64,000 nucleotides of DNA. Source: Neorhizobium vignae (lineage in GTDB: Bacteria > Pseudomonadota > Alphaproteobacteria > Rhizobiales > Rhizobiaceae). This document shows positions 57,885-64,000 of the stretch, in pieces (the first letter of the stretch is position 1; every line of letters starts with the position of its first letter). The stretch is taken from positions 372,001-436,000 of the forward strand of contig NZ_JNNU01000003.1 of assembly GCF_000732195.1 (NCBI RefSeq), given 5' to 3'. The notes beneath the pieces are model-generated. The model saw only the letters and a program-made list of their open reading frames with translations. It was not told the DNA's origin and did no database searches. The translations under genes and the position numbers were made by a program.

Positions 57885-59225
57885 TCAGAGTTCGATTGCA
57901 ACCTGCGTTCCGGTCGAGCCGCTTTGGAGACTGACTTGCCCCCGGTGGTTTGCGACGATCTGTTTCACCAGGCTCAAACCAAGGCCCGCGCCTCTGCTTT
58001 TGGGGGTGACGCGATAGAAGGGCTCGAAAACCAGCTCCTGATGTTCGGCCGGTATGCCTGACCCTTCGTCGGCCACGGTGATCCGCCCGCCGGCCAAGAC
58101 CGAAATGGTAATCATTCCCCTATCGCCACCGTGGTCGATCGCATTGCGAACCAGATTGCTGATCGCTCTTGGCAGAGCGGAAGGGCTGCCGCGCCGTTCG
58201 AGGCTTTCCACCTCGCTTTGAAAAGAGATCTGGTAGCCGGCGGCGATCGCCTGAGGCGCCAGGTCGGCGACTACTGTCCGTGCGATCTCGACGAGATCGA
58301 CCGCTTCATGGAGCTCGGTCGCCTGGTCGTTTCGCTCAAAATCGAGGAGCTGTTCGGCGGTCTCGGCCAAACGCGCAACGTCGTTCAACAATCGCCTGCG
58401 TTCCTGGCCCTCGGGCGTCCCATCGATCCGGGTCTGCATGATGGCGATCGGTGTTCTGAGCTCATGCGCCGCGTCGATTAGGAAGCGCTGGCGTTTCTTC
58501 AATTCGTTCTCAAGCCGCTCAAGCGTACCGTTGAATGCAATCACCAGCGGAGCAACTTCTTTGGGAATACCTTCCACCGGCAGGCGTGCTCCATGCTGGC
58601 GCGGTTGGATCTGCGATGCTTTGTCAGCGACATCACTCACCCTTGCAAGCGCGCGGCCGACGATTCGCGGGACGGTAAGGAAGATCGCTGGCAGAGCGAC
58701 GGCAAGCAGAGAGACATAGATCGGGTAGGCCCTGGTCAAAAGAGCGAATGCTGGCCAACCTTTGCCAGCCACTCCACCAAAAAGAATCCGTACCTCGCCG
58801 AAAGCTGTTTCGGCACTATCGATCGTCGCGACCTCTTTTGTCGTAGCCGACCCCCGTATGTCTGCATCGTCGAACAGATGGACCAGATGCGCGAGATCCC
58901 GATAGGGTGGGGGGATGGTGCCATAGGACACGGATACACCATCTATCGTAGCCACCACATACCAAAGCGCACTGTTCTGCTCCTTGAGCGCCTTTAGCTC
59001 CAGCGTTTCTCGCAACGCCAAATGTCCTTGGTTGTCGCGTGACGTGGCCGCAGCTATCGCTGAACCAACTGTCTCTTCCATGGCGATGTTGGGCGACATG
59101 ATCGTCGCTGCCCATACGCAAAGCCCGATGATCACCGCGGCAACCACGGCGACGATAACAAGGCTGAGCTGCCAGCTGAGCTTCCACCAAAGGGACGGGT
59201 TGGATCGGTTCGAAGGGCGCATCAT
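57885..59225 (-). CDS. Sensor histidine kinase
   Basis: This is a 446-residue membrane kinase. TM1 is at about 17-41 and TM2 at about 167-187, flanking a periplasmic sensor of about 125 residues. A HAMP-like region follows, then the HisKA box DAAHELRTP with His254, the N box LVRNAIDHG, G1 VADEGSGIP and G2 GAGLGLSLVKQ. It overlaps the response regulator gene by 4 bp. The periplasmic domain has no metal-binding clusters, so the signal is unclear. The regulon (RND pump, MipA, lipoprotein) suggests an envelope or antimicrobial stress signal. Confidence 0.92.
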   Translation of the reverse strand: MMRPSNRSNPSLWWKLSWQLSLVIVAVVAAVIIGLCVWAATIMSPNIAMEETVGSAIAAATSRDNQGHLALRETLELKALKEQNSALWYVVATIDGVSVSYGTIPPPYRDLAHLVHLFDDADIRGSATTKEVATIDSAETAFGEVRILFGGVAGKGWPAFALLTRAYPIYVSLLAVALPAIFLTVPRIVGRALARVSDVADKASQIQPRQHGARLPVEGIPKEVAPLVIAFNGTLERLENELKKRQRFLIDAAHELRTPIAIMQTRIDGTPEGQERRRLLNDVARLAETAEQLLDFERNDQATELHEAVDLVEIARTVVADLAPQAIAAGYQISFQSEVESLERRGSPSALPRAISNLVRNAIDHGGDRGMITISVLAGGRITVADEGSGIPAEHQELVFEPFYRVTPKSRGAGLGLSLVKQIVANHRGQVSLQSGSTGTQVAIEL

Positions 59226-59893
59226 TCTTCCTTCAGGAGATATCCGACGCCTCGGATGTTATGGACCGCGACGCCGGCGCCGGCATCCAGCAGTCGTTTG
59301 CGCAGTCTTGAAATATGCGCATCGAGCGCATTCGACTGGATTTCTTCTTCATAGTTGTAGACTGCCGCCTCAAGTGTCGATCGAAGGACGGTTTTGTCTT
59401 TCCGTTTGGCCAGCGCCGCCAGAACGAGAAGTTCGCGCCTGGGCAGGTCGAGCGGGGTCGATTCGACGGTCACACTCAAATGCAGGGGATCGATCACCAT
59501 CCGGCCGACAGTAATCTGAAGTTCCGTCAGGCTTGGCGGTCGTCGCAGAACCGCCCGCAATCGCGCCATCAGCTCGTCCACAAGAAACGGCTTGCCCAGA
59601 TAGTCGTCCGCGCCGACATCCAGCCCTTCGACCCGCTCCAACGGCTCATTGCGCGCCGTCAGCACAATGACCGGCGTGTCGGTGCCCGTCCGCCTCAGCA
59701 TCGGAATGAAGGTCAGGCCTTCGCCGTCAGGCAGGCGTCGATCCAGAAGAATCGCGTCGTAGCTATTCTGGCGCGTCAATTCGAAAGCGTCCGCAAGATG
59801 CGTGGTGTGATCGGTGACGATGCCGTGTTTGCTCAGCGCCCTTGAAAGAGCGTCAGCCAGCTCTCTCTCGTCCTCTATCAATAGAAGTCTCAT
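59222..59893 (-). CDS. OmpR/PhoB-family response regulator
   Basis: This is a 223-residue regulator from the ATG at 59893; the longer frame to 60013 runs through the operator region. The receiver domain has the acidic pair ED (7-8), phosphoacceptor Asp51 in LLDRRLPDG, Thr79 and Lys101 in GKPF. The effector is a winged helix (about 128-222) ending NIRGVGYLL. It is transcribed with its kinase gene and is divergent from the RND operon. The 16-bp boxes before all four units are its probable targets, including its own promoter. Confidence 0.92.
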   Translation of the reverse strand: MRLLLIEDERELADALSRALSKHGIVTDHTTHLADAFELTRQNSYDAILLDRRLPDGEGLTFIPMLRRTGTDTPVIVLTARNEPLERVEGLDVGADDYLGKPFLVDELMARLRAVLRRPPSLTELQITVGRMVIDPLHLSVTVESTPLDLPRRELLVLAALAKRKDKTVLRSTLEAAVYNYEEEIQSNALDAHISRLRKRLLDAGAGVAVHNIRGVGYLLKEE

Positions 59894-59934
59894 CGTCCCT
59901 TGGCTCTCCTGTCCCGTCCTTCTCCGCCGCGAAG

Positions 59935-59950
59935 ATTGCGGCAGCATTAC
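59935..59950 (-). promoter_or_regulatory. Response-regulator box 3 (two-component operon promoter)
   Basis: It reads GTAATGCTGCCGCAAT on the minus strand, 41 bp upstream of the response regulator start. With box 4 it forms an inverted pair whose inner edges are 21 bp apart in the divergent region, matching at 15 of 16 positions. Confidence 0.8.
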
Positions 59951-59971
59951 GGGGGACAAAAGAACCATCAG

Positions 59972-59987
59972 GTAATGCTGCTGCAAT
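59972..59987 (+). promoter_or_regulatory. Response-regulator box 4 (RND operon promoter)
   Basis: It reads GTAATGCTGCTGCAAT on the plus strand, 89 bp before the RND adaptor start. The variable base is the eleventh (G, G, C, T in boxes 1-4). Confidence 0.8.
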
Positions 59988-60076
59988 TGTCGAAGCCTAG
60001 CAACCGGAGCCATCCAGTCGCGAAAACGCGAGGCGCCGCCGCAGGTGGCCGTGCATTAAATCCAAGGAATGTCGCT

Positions 60077-61234
60077 ATGGCTTTGAAATGGACGATGAGA
60101 TTGACCAAGGCAGGAATGCTCCTGGGGGGCGTCTACCTCGCTGTCGTGTTTATCGATCCCGCACGCGGAACGGTTGATGCAAATGAGCGGGTGAAAGAGG
60201 TCGTCGCCGCGGTCGCGGGGAACCAGCTCGATAGACCGCTGGAACTGGAACCTTCGGAGATCGCTGACATCCGGCCCACGTCGATGGCGGAACGGGTGAG
60301 CGTCAGCGGCGACCTCGAGCCGATCAACCGCGCCGTCCTGCACGCCAAGGATGGAGGAAAGATCATCGAGGTTCGCGCCGTTGCGGGACAGGCCGTCAAG
60401 GCAGGGGACGTGCTGGCACGTTTTGAGACGGATGATCTCCAATCGATCCTCAAGCAGCGTGAAGGGGATCGCGATGTCGCGGCGGCGGAGATGCTGCTCG
60501 CCACGCAGTCACTCAACAGGATCGAACAACTCGCGGATAAGAACATTGCAAGCCAGGAGCAACTCGATAAGGCACGAAGCCAGGTTGCCGCCGCGACCGC
60601 CAGACTGAAAGGCCTTTCAGCACAGGCGGATATCGCACGCACCGCTTTGCGGGACGCCGAAGTTCGGGCGCCGTTCGATGGGGCGATCTCAAATCGGGCG
60701 ATCAATCAGGGCTCCCGCGTCGGCGCCGGCGCAGAACTTTTCACGATCGTCGATACGCGCATTCTGGAAGCAAAAGTCCTGGTCTCCACGCGCGACGTTC
60801 ACCGTATTGCCATCGCCCAACGGGCAGAACTGCACATCGACGGGCTTGACGGGCAAACGGTCATCGGACGGGTGGATCGTATCAGTCCGGTCGCCGACCG
60901 CGGCACGCGCTTCATCCCGGTCTATATCCGGCTCTCCAACAGTGGCGCCCATCTGAGGGGCGGATCGTTCGCGACAGGCTCGATCGTGGTCCGGCAAAAC
61001 GAAGACGCGATCATCATACCGGCGATCTCGCTTCGCAAGGACGAGACGGGAGACTATGTCCTCAAGCTGAAAAAAGGCCGTCTTGTCCGCCAGCCCGTGA
61101 CCGTGGGATCGGGATGGGGCGGGAGTGACAGCCTGGAGGTTTCCGAAGGCCTGGCTTACGGCGACACGATCGTGACCGCACCGCTGCCCGAGCTGCGACC
61201 GGACGTCACCGTCACGATTTCGAAGGCGAGCTGA
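60077..61234 (+). CDS. RND efflux periplasmic adaptor (membrane fusion protein)
   Basis: This is a 385-residue adaptor from the ATG at 60077, preceded by AAGGA. The N-terminal anchor segment is at about 8-28. The lipoyl half-motifs AKDGGKIIEVRAVAGQAVKAGDVLARF (about 92) and RDAEVRAPFDGAISNRAINQGSRVGAG (about 195) flank an alpha-hairpin. The beta-barrel and membrane-proximal domains follow. There is no lipobox, so it is anchored by the uncleaved or signal helix. It lies one base before the RND pump gene. No outer-membrane TolC-type gene is visible before the window ends. Confidence 0.9.
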   Translation: MALKWTMRLTKAGMLLGGVYLAVVFIDPARGTVDANERVKEVVAAVAGNQLDRPLELEPSEIADIRPTSMAERVSVSGDLEPINRAVLHAKDGGKIIEVRAVAGQAVKAGDVLARFETDDLQSILKQREGDRDVAAAEMLLATQSLNRIEQLADKNIASQEQLDKARSQVAAATARLKGLSAQADIARTALRDAEVRAPFDGAISNRAINQGSRVGAGAELFTIVDTRILEAKVLVSTRDVHRIAIAQRAELHIDGLDGQTVIGRVDRISPVADRGTRFIPVYIRLSNSGAHLRGGSFATGSIVVRQNEDAIIIPAISLRKDETGDYVLKLKKGRLVRQPVTVGSGWGGSDSLEVSEGLAYGDTIVTAPLPELRPDVTVTISKAS

Positions 61235-61235
61235 C

Positions 61236-64000
61236 ATGTTCCTCACCCGCATTTCCATCGGTCATCCCGTTTTCGCCACCATGATGATGGTGCTGCTGCT
61301 TGTGCTTGGCGGGTTTTCCTACGAGCGCCTCGGCGTCGACCAGTTTCCGAATGTCGACGTTCCGGTTGTCGTGGTCACAACGACCTACCCGGGTGCCACG
61401 CCCGAAACCGTCGAGACGGAGGTGACCAGGCCCATCGAGGAGGCGCTCAATACGATCAGCGGCCTCGACGAGATCACGTCGACGTCCTACGAAGGACGGT
61501 CGGTCGTCATCGCCCAGTTCAAGCTGGAGGTGGAGAGCACGACCGCAGCGCAGGACGTCCGCGACAAGATAGCGGCCCTTGAAGCAGACCTTCCCGAGGA
61601 AGCCGCCAAACCGGTCGTGGCCCGGTTCAATCCATTGGACGAACCGATACTTTCGGTGGCAATTAGTTCGCCCTCTCTCGAAATGCCGGAACTTACAACG
61701 ATCGCCGACCAGCGCGTATTGCGCCAGCTGACGACGATAGCCGGGGTAGGGCAGGCGACGCTGATCGGCGGTCAGAAACGGCAGGTCGACATCAGCATCG
61801 ACGAGACGCGGATGCGCGCATTGGGCATCGGCGTCGACGAGGTCATCGAGGCCCTCCGGACCACCAACCAGAACAGGCCCGCCGGAAGCGTGACCAGCGG
61901 TATCACCGACCGCACCATTCAGGTGCAGGGACAGATTGCGGAGCCGAAGGACCTTCTGGATGTGATCGTTGCCCGCCGCGGCGACGGGGATGTCTATCTC
62001 CGCGATGTTGCCAACGTAAGGGATGGCGCAGCGGATCCGGAAAGCCGCGCGATCTATAACGGCGAAACAGCGCTCGCCGTGGCCATCGTCAAGGTCCAGG
62101 ATGCGAATACCGTGCAGGTGGTGAGCGATGTGCGAAAGCGGCTCGATCAGCTGAACGTCGAACTGGGCGCCCAAAACGTTCGGCTTCAAATCATCACGGA
62201 TGCCTCGGCCCCCATTCAGGAATCGCTCGGCGAGGTGCAATCGACACTAATCGAGGGAGCGGCATTGGCGGTCGCCATCGTCTTCCTGTTCCTCAACTCA
62301 TGGCGAAGCACGGTGATCACCGGGCTGACGCTTCCGATCGCCATGATCGGCACGCTCGCCGTCATCGATTTTCTCGGCTTCACGCTCAATATGCTCAGCC
62401 TGCTGGCGTTGACGCTCTCGATCGGCATCCTTGTCGATGACGCGATCGTGGTGCGCGAGAACATCATGCGCCATCTGCACATGGGCAAGTCGCATTTGAA
62501 GGCCGCTCTCGATGGCACCAACGAAATCGGACTCGCTGTGACTGCGACGACGGCCACGATCGTCGCAGTCTTCCTGCCCGTAGCATTCATGGAAGGCATG
62601 GTTGGCCGTTTCTTCTACGAATTCGGCGTCACAGTTTCCGCTGCCGTGCTGATCTCGCTGTTCGTCGCCTTCACCCTCGACCCGATGCTTTCCAGCGTCT
62701 GGCATGATCCCGATGCTGAGCCCGACGCACGGCGCGGACCGGTCGGACGGCTGATTGCGCGTTTCGATGACGGGTTCGAAAGGCTCGCCGAGCGCTATCG
62801 AGAGATCATCCGCTGGACGCTGCGACATCGTTTGGTCACGCTCGGCCTGACTGGCGGCATCCTCGTCGGCAGCATTCTGATGGTTCCTCTGGTGGGCGTC
62901 GAATTCGTTCCCAATGCGGACGAAGGTCGATTCCAGATCAACGTGACGACGCCGGCAGGCTCTTCGTTGGACTATACGCGCACCAAGGTTGGGCAGATCG
63001 AGAAGGCGCTGCATGAGTTTCCGGAAGTTGCTTCGATCTACTCGACGATCAATACCGGCAGCGCCATCGGCAAACACAAAGCCGCCATTCTCGTCAGCCT
63101 CGTGCCGCTGGAGCGGCGCAAACAGGCGCCCGCCACCATTGCGGGTCCCATCCGCGAGCGTCTTTCCGTCATACCGGGCGTCAAGATCGCCATCATCCAG
63201 GAGGGCCTGGGCGGAGGCGCCAGTCCGATCCAACTGAGCGTCCTGGGTGACGATCAGCGGGTACTGGAAAAGATCGCCGCGGATCTGACCAAGGGCATGC
63301 GCGGGATGCCCGGCATGGTGGATATCAATTCAAGCGCTGGCGAGGAAAATTCCATCCTTTCCGTCCGGCTCAAGCGCGAGCAGGCGAGTGATCTTGGCAT
63401 CGGTATCTCCGAGCTGGCCGGAATGCTCTCGCCGCTGATCGGCGGTGAAGACGTTTCCAGCTGGACCGATAGGCGCGGAGAAACCTACGACGTTGTCGTC
63501 CGGCTTCCCCGCGACCAGCGCGCCAACGCCGCCGCCCTCGGGGAGTTGATGATCAAAGTCCCGGGCAATGACGCAAGCGGCAGCCCGCACATGGTCCGGC
63601 TGGATCAGGTCGCGGACATCGCAGTCGTCCCGGCGGCTTCCGAGATCCGTCGTCTCGACATGTCCAGAGAGATCCTGATTTCGGCGGATGTATTTGGCCG
63701 AGCCGCGGGGGATGTCACAGCCGAACTGGAGGCCATGGTAGCCAAGCAAGATTTGCCGACTGGCTACCGGATAAAATTCGGCGGGGATTCCGAGGACATT
63801 CAGGAAGCGACAGGCGGCATGTTCAAGGCGCTGACGATGGCGGTGATCTTCATCTATGTCGTGTTGGCTTCGCAGTTTGGAAGCTTCACCCAACCGATCG
63901 CCATCATGGCTGCACTTCCCCTGTCGCTGATCGGCGTGCTCCTCGGCCTCATGGTCGCGGGAAGTACCATCAACATGTTCTCGATGATCGGCTTCATCAT
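61236..64000 (+). CDS. RND efflux transporter (AcrB/MexB superfamily), partial
   Basis: An open frame starts at ATG 61236 and runs off the right edge after 921 residues; family members have about 1030-1060. TM1 (about 10-30) opens as MFLTRISIGHPVFATMMMVLLLVLGG. QFPNVDVPVVVVTTTYPGATPETVE is the canonical porter entry. The proton-relay pair Asp401-Asp402 lies in LSIGILVDDAIVVREN, and GRFFYEFGVTVSAAVLISLFVAFTLDPML is TM5/6. It looks like the HAE-1 branch that exports hydrophobic or amphiphilic compounds. Sequence to the end is free of stops, so the truncation is only the window border. Confidence 0.9.
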   Translation, partial: MFLTRISIGHPVFATMMMVLLLVLGGFSYERLGVDQFPNVDVPVVVVTTTYPGATPETVETEVTRPIEEALNTISGLDEITSTSYEGRSVVIAQFKLEVESTTAAQDVRDKIAALEADLPEEAAKPVVARFNPLDEPILSVAISSPSLEMPELTTIADQRVLRQLTTIAGVGQATLIGGQKRQVDISIDETRMRALGIGVDEVIEALRTTNQNRPAGSVTSGITDRTIQVQGQIAEPKDLLDVIVARRGDGDVYLRDVANVRDGAADPESRAIYNGETALAVAIVKVQDANTVQVVSDVRKRLDQLNVELGAQNVRLQIITDASAPIQESLGEVQSTLIEGAALAVAIVFLFLNSWRSTVITGLTLPIAMIGTLAVIDFLGFTLNMLSLLALTLSIGILVDDAIVVRENIMRHLHMGKSHLKAALDGTNEIGLAVTATTATIVAVFLPVAFMEGMVGRFFYEFGVTVSAAVLISLFVAFTLDPMLSSVWHDPDAEPDARRGPVGRLIARFDDGFERLAERYREIIRWTLRHRLVTLGLTGGILVGSILMVPLVGVEFVPNADEGRFQINVTTPAGSSLDYTRTKVGQIEKALHEFPEVASIYSTINTGSAIGKHKAAILVSLVPLERRKQAPATIAGPIRERLSVIPGVKIAIIQEGLGGGASPIQLSVLGDDQRVLEKIAADLTKGMRGMPGMVDINSSAGEENSILSVRLKREQASDLGIGISELAGMLSPLIGGEDVSSWTDRRGETYDVVVRLPRDQRANAAALGELMIKVPGNDASGSPHMVRLDQVADIAVVPAASEIRRLDMSREILISADVFGRAAGDVTAELEAMVAKQDLPTGYRIKFGGDSEDIQEATGGMFKALTMAVIFIYVVLASQFGSFTQPIAIMAALPLSLIGVLLGLMVAGSTINMFSMIGFI

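Overview
The window is a GC-rich, gene-dense stretch that looks alphaproteobacterial, most likely Rhizobiaceae (Rhizobium, Agrobacterium, Shinella or Ensifer type). The reasons are rhizobial-style exopolysaccharide genes next to a MarR regulator, two dipeptide/oligopeptide-type ABC importers, HyuA/HyuB proteins, MipA/OmpV, and an AT-rich operator style typical of that group. I saw no rRNA, tRNA, replication, integrase or CRISPR genes. The content (transporters, catabolism, surface polysaccharide, siderophore uptake, efflux) would suit a chromid or megaplasmid, but that is inference.

Layout. (1) 1-12080 is an exopolysaccharide locus. It has a type I secretion pair (partial HlyD and ABC exporter), a divergent MarR-type regulator, a GT4 glycosyltransferase, an unknown protein, a GT2-GT4 fusion, two tandem pyruvyl-transferase paralogues and a secreted glycosidase-like protein. 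Two 19-bp palindromes mark its promoters. The layout recalls the Sinorhizobium meliloti galactoglucan (exp/wg) cluster. (2) 12144-12902 is a degenerate GGDEF membrane protein. (3) 13152-28149 is a peptide or cyclic-amide scavenging block: M20 peptidase, HyuA, HyuB, quinone oxidoreductase and a five-gene family-5 ABC importer, divergent from an IclR regulator followed by an M28 peptidase. A shared TGAAAC-ATC-GTTTCA-type operator lies at both promoters.

(4) 28150-38220 is the most unusual part. A SARP-like regulator is followed by a haloperoxidase/PAP2-fold protein carrying an (Asn-Lys)8 tract, a cytoplasmic subtilase, a protein resembling HExxH-type peptide hydroxylases but with the metal motif degraded to REVGQ, a ThiF/MoeB-type adenylating enzyme with a Cys4 zinc signature, and a SAM methyltransferase. 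Two small secreted proteins come next. Three promoters carry triplets of a T(A/G)(A/G)CG-core heptamer repeated every 11 bp, the classic SARP operator geometry: one before the regulator, one before the HExxH-like/ThiF/methyltransferase operon and one before the small secreted proteins. Intrinsic terminators separate the units. I read this as an undescribed, self-contained peptide- or protein-modification regulon.

(5) 38399-39033 is a VapBC-type toxin-antitoxin pair. (6) 39178-45599 is a second family-5 ABC importer divergent from a UxuA-family mannonate dehydratase, suggesting import of uronate oligosaccharides. (7) 45708-48301 holds a PQQ-type sugar dehydrogenase, a DUF2231 membrane protein and a glycine-zipper lipoprotein. 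(8) 48315-55505 is a hydroxamate-type siderophore system: double-length FhuB permease, Tat-exported binding protein, TonB receptor, AraC regulator and divergent ATPase. (9) 55644-64000 is a two-component system with an RND efflux pump (cut by the window end), a MipA/OmpV protein and a DUF3313-like lipoprotein. All four transcription units carry the same 16-bp box, GTAATGCTGCNGCAAT, in the same orientation.
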